DNA of 64,000 nucleotides from Pseudomonas yamanorum (GTDB lineage Bacteria > Pseudomonadota > Gammaproteobacteria > Pseudomonadales > Pseudomonadaceae), in contig NZ_LT629793.1 in assembly GCF_900105735.1 (NCBI RefSeq), positions 3,782,001 through 3,846,000 on the forward strand, in the 5' to 3' direction. The notes below the pieces were generated by a model. The model was given only the letters and a program-made list of their open reading frames with translations, had not been told where the DNA came from and searched no databases. Shown in pieces: positions 54,572 through 62,481 of this stretch (within the stretch, counting starts at the first letter, position 1; every line of letters starts with the position of its first letter). Both the position numbers and the translations under genes were made by a program.

Positions 54572-55654
54572 TCAATCAGTCCTCAAAAGCTTTTCGAATT
54601 CATCGCTGAAAACCTGACCGTCGCTGTAACCGGCGCCTACGAAAAGTACCAACTGCTCTTTAAGGTCCTGTATGCCAAGGGCTTTCTCGATCTTGGTGTC
54701 GTTGAGAGCGGAGGAAATCCAAGTGTTAAGCCCCATGGCGGTTGAAATGAGCTGAGCTGTTTGTGAGATGTGTCCGGCTTCTATCAGGGCAACTCGGTAG
54801 GCTCTGGAGTGTGGGTACTTCCACCACAGTTTGTCGAATCGTGATGTAATGAAAATACCAAAGGGAAGATTGTCGATGAAGTGCTGGCCGTTAAGGTAAT
54901 TTCCAAGAGGCTCTTGTATTCGACGAATCAGCCTGAGTGCGTGTAACTCCGGGTGGTAATAATAAAATCCGGGATTTACGCCTCTTATGTTGTGCGCATA
55001 CACATAACCTTCGCTGGAGCTTAATCCACCACCTGACGGGCTGCTTCGTCTAGCGCGGAAAGAGGGGGGCGTTAAATGTGAGGTGTCTTGCAGGCGTTCT
55101 TTTAAGTGCCCTAGAGACAGGTAGAGCAGCGTACTTAGGTCTTCTAAAGAAATGCTTTTGTTTAAATAAGTGCGGCAGGTTTTTCGCTTAACTAACGTGT
55201 GTTGCAGTAACGGGTATGTTCTGAGCGATTCGTTTGGTGAGGGTTGCGGTAGACTGATAAAGTCTTCTGATTGGAGATGGGCGAACCGATTCGAATCAGG
55301 AGGACTCTTGCGCATTACGCCCTGGCAGTGGGCCAAATAATGAGCTGCCCAACTGACGCCGTCTGTAGGTTGATCAGCGTCTGATAAGTCTTTTGTACCG
55401 ATGTGGAATATCCTCGACAAATCATCCCATCCCCACTGGTTATCTAACGTTGGCGCACCTTGTTGAATAATTGCATGGTGAGTGAACGTCGAGTCGATCT
55501 CAAACTCAGGGTTATAAAGCGAAAGGTCGTATATTAGCTCTAGCAGTCGCTGCGAGTGCGCGCGATCTAATTCAAATTGCTCATGAGTTTTGTAGTTCCA
55601 GATAATCAGATGTTGTGATTTGGTTAAGAAAAATAAGTTGGGATTCATTTGCAT
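54572..55654 (-). CDS. SagB/ThcOx-family flavin-dependent peptide dehydrogenase
   Basis: A 360-residue nitroreductase-fold enzyme. SagB-type enzymes oxidise azolines in peptides to thiazoles or oxazoles using FMN. The family landmarks are HTLVKRKTCRTYLNKSISLEDLSTLLYLSLG, the FMN-binding RRSSPSGGGLSSSEGYVYA, NPGFYYYHPELHALRLI and AYRVALIEAGHISQTAQLIS. The N-terminal 150 residues, starting NPNLFFLTKSQHLIIWNY, are a less conserved domain that could recognise the peptide. The start MQMNPNLFF follows GGGAAG; longer frames to 55705 or 55729 run back through the hairpin and peptide gene. The gene is visibly more AT-rich than the core genome, suggesting transfer. No YcaO cyclase is adjacent. Confidence 0.88.
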   Translation of the reverse strand: MQMNPNLFFLTKSQHLIIWNYKTHEQFELDRAHSQRLLELIYDLSLYNPEFEIDSTFTHHAIIQQGAPTLDNQWGWDDLSRIFHIGTKDLSDADQPTDGVSWAAHYLAHCQGVMRKSPPDSNRFAHLQSEDFISLPQPSPNESLRTYPLLQHTLVKRKTCRTYLNKSISLEDLSTLLYLSLGHLKERLQDTSHLTPPSFRARRSSPSGGGLSSSEGYVYAHNIRGVNPGFYYYHPELHALRLIRRIQEPLGNYLNGQHFIDNLPFGIFITSRFDKLWWKYPHSRAYRVALIEAGHISQTAQLISTAMGLNTWISSALNDTKIEKALGIQDLKEQLVLFVGAGYSDGQVFSDEFEKLLRTD

Positions 55655-55675
55655 TGTTTTCTTCCCATTCTTAGG

Positions 55676-55698
55676 GCTGGGTTGGCGTACAACCCAGC
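55676..55698. promoter_or_regulatory. Perfect 9-bp hairpin between peptide gene and SagB-type gene
   Basis: GCTGGGTTG and CAACCCAGC are exact complements around the 5-base loop GCGTA. On the transcribed (minus) strand it starts 14 bases after the peptide stop codon and ends 21 bases before the SagB-type ATG. It is not followed by a T-run. Such hairpins between a precursor gene and its enzyme gene often set the ratio of the two messages. Confidence 0.75.
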
Positions 55699-55712
55699 TT
55701 GTCATCAACGAC

Positions 55713-55778
55713 TTATTTAGGCATTCCAATCAATGCGAATGCTGCCAGTGCTTTTGACTCAAGAAAGATTGCATTCAT
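55713..55778 (-). CDS. Small peptide gene, candidate precursor for the SagB-type enzyme
   Basis: A 21-codon open frame beginning MNAIFLESK and ending FALIGMPK, followed by TAA. A GGAGAG ribosome-binding site lies five bases before the ATG. It lies directly upstream of the SagB-type dehydrogenase gene, separated by the 9-bp hairpin, and downstream of the inverted repeat at 55809. The peptide is hydrophobic and alanine-rich, has one Ser and no Cys or Thr, and has a basic C-terminus. Size and position resemble precursors such as PqqA, but I recognise no family. That it is translated and modified is inference. Confidence 0.6.
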   Translation of the reverse strand: MNAIFLESKALAAFALIGMPK

Positions 55779-55808
55779 ATCAGCTCTCCATTTCATTAAG
55801 TTAAATGG

Positions 55809-55833
55809 CTGTCACACAAAATGATTGTGACAG
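55809..55833. promoter_or_regulatory. 8-bp inverted repeat upstream of the peptide gene
   Basis: CTGTCACA-N9-TGTGACAG, perfect arms, 31-55 bases upstream of the peptide ATG on the minus strand. The position fits an operator overlapping the promoter of the peptide-SagB-exporter unit. The half-site order is the reverse of a CRP/Vfr site (TGTGA-N6-TCACA), so a different dimeric regulator is expected. The rest of 55834-55999 is AT-rich and holds no gene that I can support. Confidence 0.6.
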
Positions 55834-55999
55834 AAACTAGGCTAGGCGCTGGTTTTAGATTTATCTAGTCAGGAGGCGTAGGAGGATTCTGCTGGCGTTG
55901 TAGTATGTTTTTGCTGTATCGATGAAGCTATATGTTGTTTTTGACTTTGTACAAGAAATGAAAAGTTTGCTTTTATTTGAAGGGGCGGCTTTGTGAATT

Positions 56000-56029
56000 G
56001 ATGCTGCCCGGAGCCAGTCGGGCAGCATC
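56000..56029. terminator. Hairpin after the RlmI-type methyltransferase gene
   Basis: GATGCTGCCCG and CGGGCAGCATC form a perfect 11-bp stem with the 8-base loop GAGCCAGT, starting 12 bases after the methyltransferase stop on the minus strand. A T-rich stretch (GTTTTT) lies before rather than after it in the direction of transcription, so it is an atypical terminator. Confidence 0.6.
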
Positions 56030-56040
56030 GCGGGAAAAAC

Positions 56041-57237
56041 TTAGCTATTCGGCAACAACCGGCACGTAATGCTCTTGATATACCGAGTCTCGGCAATCGC
56101 CGGGTGCACCGGGTGATCCGGGCCCTGGCCGCCGCGTTCCAGCATCTGGATATTGCGGTCCAGGTGACGGGCGCTGGTCAGCAGGATGTTTTGCAGGTCA
56201 TCTTCCGGCAAGTGCATCGAGCACGAAGCGCTGACCAGGATGCCGTCCTTGCTGAGCAGGCGCATGGCTTGCTCGTTCAGGCGGCGGTAGGCGCCTTCGC
56301 CGTTTTTCATGTCTTTCTTGCGCTTGATGAAGGCCGGCGGGTCGGCCACGATCACGTCGAAACGCTCTTCGCTGGCTTTCAGCTCTTTGAGGGCTTCGAA
56401 CACGTCGCCTTCGATGCAGGTCATCTTCTCGGCAACGCCGTTCAGTGCCGCGTTGCGCTCCACGCCGTCGAGGGCGAAGGCGGAGGCGTCGACGCAGAAC
56501 ACTTCACTGGCGCCGAAGGCAGCCGCTTGCACGCCCCAGCCGCCGATGTAGCTGTACAGGTCGAGTACGCGTTTGCCTTTGGCATACGGAGCCAGGCGAG
56601 CGCGGTTCATGCGGTGGTCGTAGAACCAGCCGGTCTTCTGACCCTGGATCACCGGCGCTTCGAACTTCACGCCGTTTTCTTCCAGGGCAACCCACTCCGG
56701 CACCAGGCCGAATACGGTTTCGACGTAGCGGTTGAGGCCTTCGGCATCACGCGCGGCGGAGTCGTTCTTGAACAGGATGCCGCTTGGCTTGAGCACTTGG
56801 GTCAGTGCGGCGATCACGTCTTCCTTGTGGGCTTCCATGGTCGCCGAAGCGATCTGCACCACCAGGATGTCGCCGAAACGGTCGACCACCAGGCCTGGCA
56901 ACAGGTCGGAATCGCCGTACACCAGGCGGTAGAACGGCTTGTCGAACAGGCGGTCACGCAGGGACAGGGCCACGTTGATGCGGTGTACCAGCAGCGACTT
57001 GTCCAGCGGCAGCTTGATGTCGCGGGACAGCAGGCGGGCGCAGATCAGGTTGTTCGGGCTCATGGCCACGATGCCGAGGGTCTTGCCGCCGGCTGCTTCC
57101 AGGATCGCCTGGTCGCCTGCCTGGAAGCCGTGAAGAGGTGTGGCGGCCACATCGATTTCGTTGCTGTAGACCCACAGGTGGCCGTTGCGCAAACGACGAT
57201 CGGCGTTGGCTTTGAGACGCAGGCTTGGCAGGGACAT
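56041..57237 (-). CDS. rlmI: Class I SAM-dependent rRNA methyltransferase (RlmI-like)
   Basis: A 398-residue enzyme that would methylate a cytosine of 23S rRNA. It has an N-terminal PUA domain (RLKANADRRLRNGHLWVYSNEI), then the methyltransferase domain with the SAM motif KRVLDLYSYIGGWGVQAA and the catalytic segment FDVIVADPPAFIKRKKD, as well as a late VSASCSMHL motif typical of m5C enzymes. The start MSLPSLRLKANADRR is family-typical; the open frame upstream runs into a REPIN. The RlmI name rests on domain order and length. Confidence 0.88.
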   Translation of the reverse strand: MSLPSLRLKANADRRLRNGHLWVYSNEIDVAATPLHGFQAGDQAILEAAGGKTLGIVAMSPNNLICARLLSRDIKLPLDKSLLVHRINVALSLRDRLFDKPFYRLVYGDSDLLPGLVVDRFGDILVVQIASATMEAHKEDVIAALTQVLKPSGILFKNDSAARDAEGLNRYVETVFGLVPEWVALEENGVKFEAPVIQGQKTGWFYDHRMNRARLAPYAKGKRVLDLYSYIGGWGVQAAAFGASEVFCVDASAFALDGVERNAALNGVAEKMTCIEGDVFEALKELKASEERFDVIVADPPAFIKRKKDMKNGEGAYRRLNEQAMRLLSKDGILVSASCSMHLPEDDLQNILLTSARHLDRNIQMLERGGQGPDHPVHPAIAETRYIKSITCRLLPNS

Positions 57238-57322
57238 GACGTCGCTCCGGAAAAAAGAGCGGGAGTATACCGTGTTGTGCAGTACTTGGCCGCGCCGCCG
57301 GACATGTGGGTTGTGATATCCC

Positions 57323-57409
57323 TGTGGGAGCTGGCTTGCCTGCGATAGCATCACCTCGGTTATCTGAAAGACCGAGCCGTCTGCTTCGCAGGCAAGCCAG
57401 CTCCTACAT
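57323..57409. repeat. REPIN, family B
   Basis: The left arm is TGTGGGAGCTGGCTTGCC; the right arm ends GCCAGCTCCTACAT with one change. The loop begins AGCATCACCTCGGT, as at 4804. It lies between the divergent methyltransferase and HDOD genes, on the promoter side. Confidence 0.9.
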
Positions 57410-57496
57410 TCGATCCGGTTTCAGTTCGGGTTTTTGAGGTGTCAGCCCGGTTGCCATAAAGGTTAGAATCGCCGCCTAGTCCAGAGTGTGCCCCCT

Positions 57497-58363
57497 ATGT
57501 CCCAAGAGCTATCCGCCGAACAGATCCAACAGAGCCTCCAAGGCATCAGCGTGCCGCCTCAACCGCAAATCATGGTGGATTTGCAGATGGAGCAGTACAT
57601 GCCCGATCCGGATCTGGAAGTGATCGCCCGGCTGATCGCCCAGGACCCGGGCCTTTCCGGCTCGCTGCTGAAGATCGTCAACTCGCCGTATTACGGGCTG
57701 AGCAACAAGATTGTCTCGATCCAGCGCGCGGTGAACCTGCTGGGCAGCCGCTCCATCGTCAACCTGATTAACGCGCAGTCGATCAAGGGCGAGATGAGCG
57801 ACGACACCATCGTCACCCTCAACCGTTTCTGGGACACCGCCCAGGATGTGGCCATGACCTGCCTGGCCCTGGCCAAGCGCACCGGCAGCCAGGCGGTCGA
57901 TGAAGCCTACGCGTTGGGGCTGTTCCACGATTGCGGCGTGCCGCTGATGCTCAAGCGTTTCCCGAACTACATGAGCGTGCTGGAGGAGGCCTATGCCAAC
58001 GCCGGCCCGGAATGCCGTGTGGTCGACACCGAGAACCAGGCGTTCAACACCAACCATGCCGTGGTGGGCTACTACACCGCCAAATCCTGGCGCCTGCCGG
58101 AGCATGTGACCGACGCCATCGCCAATCACCACAATGCCCTGGCGATTTTCAGCGACGAGTCCAACCACAAGCCGCAGCTGAAAAACCTGCTGGCGATCCT
58201 GAAAATGGCCGAGCACATTTGTGCGTCGTACCGCGTGCTGGGCAACCAGGTGGATGACCATGAGTGGAGTGCCATCGGCCCGCTGGTGCTGGACCATATC
58301 GGCCTGTCGGACTACGACTTCGAGAGTTTGAAGTTGTCGATCCGCGAGCTGGGCGCGCACTAA
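57497..58363 (+). CDS. HDOD-domain signalling protein
   Basis: A 288-residue HDOD protein. Landmarks are VPPQPQIMVDLQMEQYMPDPDLEVIARLIAQDPGLSGSLLKIVNSPYYGL and the later GLFHDCGVPLMLKRFPNY with NTNHAVVGYYTAKSWRLPEHV. HDOD domains are non-catalytic relatives of HD domains and act in signalling. The GTG at 57488 is also in frame, but the ATG at 57497 is a better start. It lies 21 bases before mutM, so the two are likely co-transcribed. Confidence 0.88.
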   Translation: MSQELSAEQIQQSLQGISVPPQPQIMVDLQMEQYMPDPDLEVIARLIAQDPGLSGSLLKIVNSPYYGLSNKIVSIQRAVNLLGSRSIVNLINAQSIKGEMSDDTIVTLNRFWDTAQDVAMTCLALAKRTGSQAVDEAYALGLFHDCGVPLMLKRFPNYMSVLEEAYANAGPECRVVDTENQAFNTNHAVVGYYTAKSWRLPEHVTDAIANHHNALAIFSDESNHKPQLKNLLAILKMAEHICASYRVLGNQVDDHEWSAIGPLVLDHIGLSDYDFESLKLSIRELGAH

Positions 58364-58384
58364 CCCTTTCTCCATGAGGTAAAC

Positions 58385-59197
58385 ATGCCCGAGTTACCGG
58401 AAGTCGAAACCACCCGGCGCGGAATTGCGCCGCATCTGGAAGGCCAGCGGGTCAGCCGTGTGGTGGTGCGTGAGCGGCGTCTGCGCTGGCCGATCCCGGA
58501 AGACCTGGATGTGCGGCTGTCCGGGCAACGGATCGTGCTGGTGGAACGGCGGGCCAAGTACCTGTTGATCAATGCCGAAGTCGGCACCTTGATCAGCCAT
58601 CTGGGCATGTCGGGCAACCTGCGCCTGGTAGAAGCCGGCAGCCCGGCGGCCAAGCATGAACATGTGGATATCGAGCTGGAGTCGGGCCTGGCCCTGCGCT
58701 ACACCGACCCGCGACGCTTTGGCGCGATGCTCTGGAGCCTCGACCCACTGAACCATGAACTGCTGATCCGCCTGGGGCCGGAGCCGTTGACCGACCTGTT
58801 TGACGGCGAGCGGTTGTTCCAGCTGTCCCGTGGACGCTCGATGGCGGTGAAGCCGTTCATCATGGATAACGCGGTGGTGGTGGGGGTGGGCAATATCTAC
58901 GCGACGGAGGCGCTGTTTGCCGCCGGGATTGATCCGCGTCGGGAAGCCAAGGGCATTTCCCGTGGGCGTTACCTGAAGCTGGCGATCGAGATCAAACGCA
59001 TCCTGGCGGCGGCCATCGAGCGCGGCGGCACCACGCTGCGGGATTTTATCGGCGGCGACGGGCAGCCGGGGTATTTCCAGCAGGAATTGTTCGTTTATGG
59101 CCGTGGTGGCGAGGCGTGCAAGGTCTGCGGGGCTGAGTTGCGCAACGTGATGCTGGGCCAGCGGGCGAGTGTGTTTTGCCCGAAGTGTCAGAGCTGA
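58385..59197 (+). CDS. mutM: Formamidopyrimidine-DNA glycosylase
   Basis: Removes 8-oxoguanine and ring-opened purines from DNA. The protein is 270 residues and begins (M)[13 protein letters not shown]; after Met removal Pro is the catalytic nucleophile. ERRAKYLLI and [10 protein letters not shown] follow, and the C-terminal zinc finger reads [16 protein letters not shown] and then FCPKCQS. It follows the HDOD gene on the same strand. Confidence 0.97.
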   Translation: MPELPEVETTRRGIAPHLEGQRVSRVVVRERRLRWPIPEDLDVRLSGQRIVLVERRAKYLLINAEVGTLISHLGMSGNLRLVEAGSPAAKHEHVDIELESGLALRYTDPRRFGAMLWSLDPLNHELLIRLGPEPLTDLFDGERLFQLSRGRSMAVKPFIMDNAVVVGVGNIYATEALFAAGIDPRREAKGISRGRYLKLAIEIKRILAAAIERGGTTLRDFIGGDGQPGYFQQELFVYGRGGEACKVCGAELRNVMLGQRASVFCPKCQS

Positions 59198-59223
59198 CAA
59201 TTTGTGGTGCTGCTGATGGCCTC

Positions 59224-59305
59224 TTCGCGAGCAAGCCCACTCCCATATTCGTCCGAGTTCCACCTTTGGAATGCAGTCGAATATGGGAGCGGGCTTGCTC
59301 GCGAA
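59224..59305. repeat. REPIN in inverse arrangement, family A
   Basis: TTCGCGAGCAAGCCCACTCC comes first, then ATATGGGAGCGGGCTTGC. The spacer segment 59254-59280 is the exact reverse complement of 27991-28017. The arms have changed slightly (CCCAC for CCCGC, CATAT for CACAT). It lies between the convergent ends of mutM and the ferredoxin gene. Confidence 0.92.
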
Positions 59306-59330
59306 GGGACCTAACGAATCGCCAAGGGAC

Positions 59331-60233
<903 letters not shown>

Positions 60234-60278
60234 TTATTCAGAAGAAAGCACTATAGACACCGCGAATACCCGGTTTTT

Positions 60279-61874
60279 TCAGGCCGTTTTCAGACGTTCG
60301 GCCAATGCTGTCGCCAGTTGCGCGGTCAATCCGTAGACCGATAACTGCGGGTTAGCCCCAATGCTGGTGGGGAATAGCGAGCCATCGTGGATCGATAAGT
60401 TGCGCAGTTGATGATGGCGCCCAAGACTGTCGGCCACCGCATTTTTCGGTTCTTCACCCATGGCGCAACCGCCCATCACATGCGCGCTGCCGAGCCGCGT
60501 ACGATGCAATTCAAGGTTCAAACCGTCAATCATGCTGCGGGCTTCGGCCAGCGTGTTCACGTAGCGTGCATCCCCGTGCAGCGGCATCACCGACTTGGCA
60601 CCGCCGGCGAACTGAATCTCCGCCATGCTGTGGAACGCCCGGCGCAGGCCATCCCAGGCGTAGGGCGAGACCTGATAATCGAGCACCGGGGTGCCATCGC
60701 CGCGCAATTCGACTGTGCCGCCCGGGCTGTCGGGGTGGAAACCGTCGCGCAGCAGGGCAAGCATTGCGTGGGTCTTGGGCAGTTGGCCCATATCCAGCGC
60801 GTTCTGCGTGCCGTAGCCGCCAAGCAAGGTACTGGCGAGTCCCGGATGCAGTGGCGGCACTTCGAGCTTGTAGGACATTTTGCCGGTGGTGCCGTCCTGC
60901 CATTGGAAGTGATCGGAATAGATCGACTGCGGCGCCCCGTAGAACGGGTTGATCACCTCGTCGAACAGCCCGGCGGAAAAATTAACCAGATGCAAAAAGG
61001 TCCGCTTGCCCAGGCGCGAGTGGGGGTCGGGCGCATCGGAACGGAGCAGCAGCGCCGGGCTGTTGATGCCGCCGCCGGCCAGTACGTAGTGCTTGGCTTT
61101 AACCGTGATTTTGCGGCCTGTGGGAGCCACGCAATACTGATCCATGGCCACGCATTCGAGGCTGGTGATGGTGTCACCGCTGAACTTCAGGCGTTCGGCG
61201 CGGGCCAGGTACAGCAGTTCGCCGCCTTTCTCCAGGGTCGACGGAATGGTCGTCACCAGCATCGATTGCTTGGCATTGACCGGGCAGCCCATGCCGCAAT
61301 ACCCCAGGTTGAAACAGCCGCGCACGTTGCGCGGGATCACGTGCCAGCTGTAGCCGAGTTTTTCGCAGCCTTTGCGGATCACGTCATTGTTGGCGTTCGG
61401 CGGCATCGCCCAGGGCGCGATGCCCAGGCGCTGCTCCATTTTTTCGAACCAGGGCGCCATCTCGGCGCTGCTGTGGCCCTTGACCGCGTATTCGCTGGCC
61501 CAGTGGGCGAGGGTCGGGTCCGGGGTGCGGAAACTGGAGGTCCAGTTGATCAGCGTGGTACCGCCAACCGCGCGGCCCTGCAGGATGGTGATGGCGCCGT
61601 CCTTGCTCATGCGCCCGATGCCTTCCTGATACAGGCTGGCGTAGGCCTCGTCTTCCAGCAGCTTGAAGTCGTTGCTGGTTTTCAGCGGCCCTTCTTCAAT
61701 CAACAGTACCTTGTAGCCGGCTGCGCTGAGGATTTCGGCGGTGGTGCCGCCGCCGGCGCCGCTGCCGATGATTGCGACGTCAGCTTCCAGGGTCAGGTCC
61801 TGGTCGAGGGCGGCGCCATTATGGGTTTTCCAGCCGCGGGCCATGCCATCGCGGAACAGATCAGGTACGGGCAT
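60279..61874 (-). CDS. laoA: GMC-family flavoprotein alcohol dehydrogenase LaoA
   Basis: A 531-residue FAD alcohol dehydrogenase. The FAD motif is VAIIGSGAGGGTTAEILSAAGYKVLLIEEGPLK. The C-terminal region with GSAHVMGGCAMG and PTSIGANPQLSVYGLTAQLA carries the catalytic His. A short Cys-containing stretch (RGCFNLGYCGMGCPVNAKQSM) is typical of this GMC subgroup. Together with the two upstream genes it matches LaoA-LaoB-LaoC of P. aeruginosa, which oxidise long-chain alcohols such as dodecanol from SDS or alkanes. It is the last gene of the unit in this orientation. Confidence 0.88.
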   Translation of the reverse strand: MPVPDLFRDGMARGWKTHNGAALDQDLTLEADVAIIGSGAGGGTTAEILSAAGYKVLLIEEGPLKTSNDFKLLEDEAYASLYQEGIGRMSKDGAITILQGRAVGGTTLINWTSSFRTPDPTLAHWASEYAVKGHSSAEMAPWFEKMEQRLGIAPWAMPPNANNDVIRKGCEKLGYSWHVIPRNVRGCFNLGYCGMGCPVNAKQSMLVTTIPSTLEKGGELLYLARAERLKFSGDTITSLECVAMDQYCVAPTGRKITVKAKHYVLAGGGINSPALLLRSDAPDPHSRLGKRTFLHLVNFSAGLFDEVINPFYGAPQSIYSDHFQWQDGTTGKMSYKLEVPPLHPGLASTLLGGYGTQNALDMGQLPKTHAMLALLRDGFHPDSPGGTVELRGDGTPVLDYQVSPYAWDGLRRAFHSMAEIQFAGGAKSVMPLHGDARYVNTLAEARSMIDGLNLELHRTRLGSAHVMGGCAMGEEPKNAVADSLGRHHQLRNLSIHDGSLFPTSIGANPQLSVYGLTAQLATALAERLKTA

Positions 61875-61907
61875 CAGGGTCGTCTCTTGTTTTTATCGGG
61901 ATGCGAA

Positions 61908-62453
61908 TCAGATTTTCGGTGGGCCGGGGTAGCCGCAATGCGCCCAGGACTCGGGGCGGAAATACCAGGCCATGATCACCAGTTTGAGCAACGAACCCTG
62001 GCCCATGCGCAGCAGGTTCAGGTAGCTGTTTTCCCAGCGGTGCAGGAAGTTGCGGATCTGCTCGGCGCTGGCGTTTTCCCAACTGCCCCACACACCGGTC
62101 AGCGGTCCACGGGTGACCGCCATGCCCAGTACGTCGAACAGTTGCTGGGTCAGCTTGAACATCTCGGGCGAGAGGTGTTGCAGGCTGAAATCGAGTTTTT
62201 TCAGGGTGTCGTCGATGCCGGCCACCACCACCTCGGCGCTGGCCACGCCCTCCAGCAGCACCGGAATCACTGCCCGCAAAAACGGCAGGTCACTGCTGCG
62301 CAACATCGCAAAGCCGCTGGCCGGGGTGCTGCTGGAGCAGCCGCTGAGGCTGGCGCCAAGCCCGGCTGTGGCCAGGAAGGCGCTGGCGCACAGGCCGAGT
62401 TTCAAGACGCCGCGCCGTGACAGCGCGGGTGATTCAGTCAGGCTAGGGTTCAT
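61908..62453 (-). CDS. laoB: LaoB-like small exported protein with Tat-type signal
   Basis: A 181-residue protein whose N-terminus has a twin-arginine motif (SRRGVLKLGLCASAFLA) and a lipobox-like LSGC at about residues 36-39. The rest is helical (LDFSLQHLSPEMFKLTQQLFDVLG) and resembles subunit 3 of gluconate-type dehydrogenases, which help export or anchor a flavoprotein partner. It sits between laoA and laoC, so it is probably the partner of the GMC enzyme at the membrane. Confidence 0.85.
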   Translation of the reverse strand: MNPSLTESPALSRRGVLKLGLCASAFLATAGLGASLSGCSSSTPASGFAMLRSSDLPFLRAVIPVLLEGVASAEVVVAGIDDTLKKLDFSLQHLSPEMFKLTQQLFDVLGMAVTRGPLTGVWGSWENASAEQIRNFLHRWENSYLNLLRMGQGSLLKLVIMAWYFRPESWAHCGYPGPPKI

Positions 62454-62481
62454 TCTTATTGTTATCCCGGTGATGGGTTTG

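Noticed and set aside
55869..56096. 75-codon minus-strand frame between the peptide locus and the methyltransferase
   Set aside because: It overlaps the methyltransferase end and the hairpin at 56000, has no ribosome-binding site that I can see, and its composition looks random.
3911..59305. Repeated palindromes as a possible CRISPR array
   Set aside because: The copies are dispersed single elements between genes with REPIN architecture, not regularly spaced repeats.
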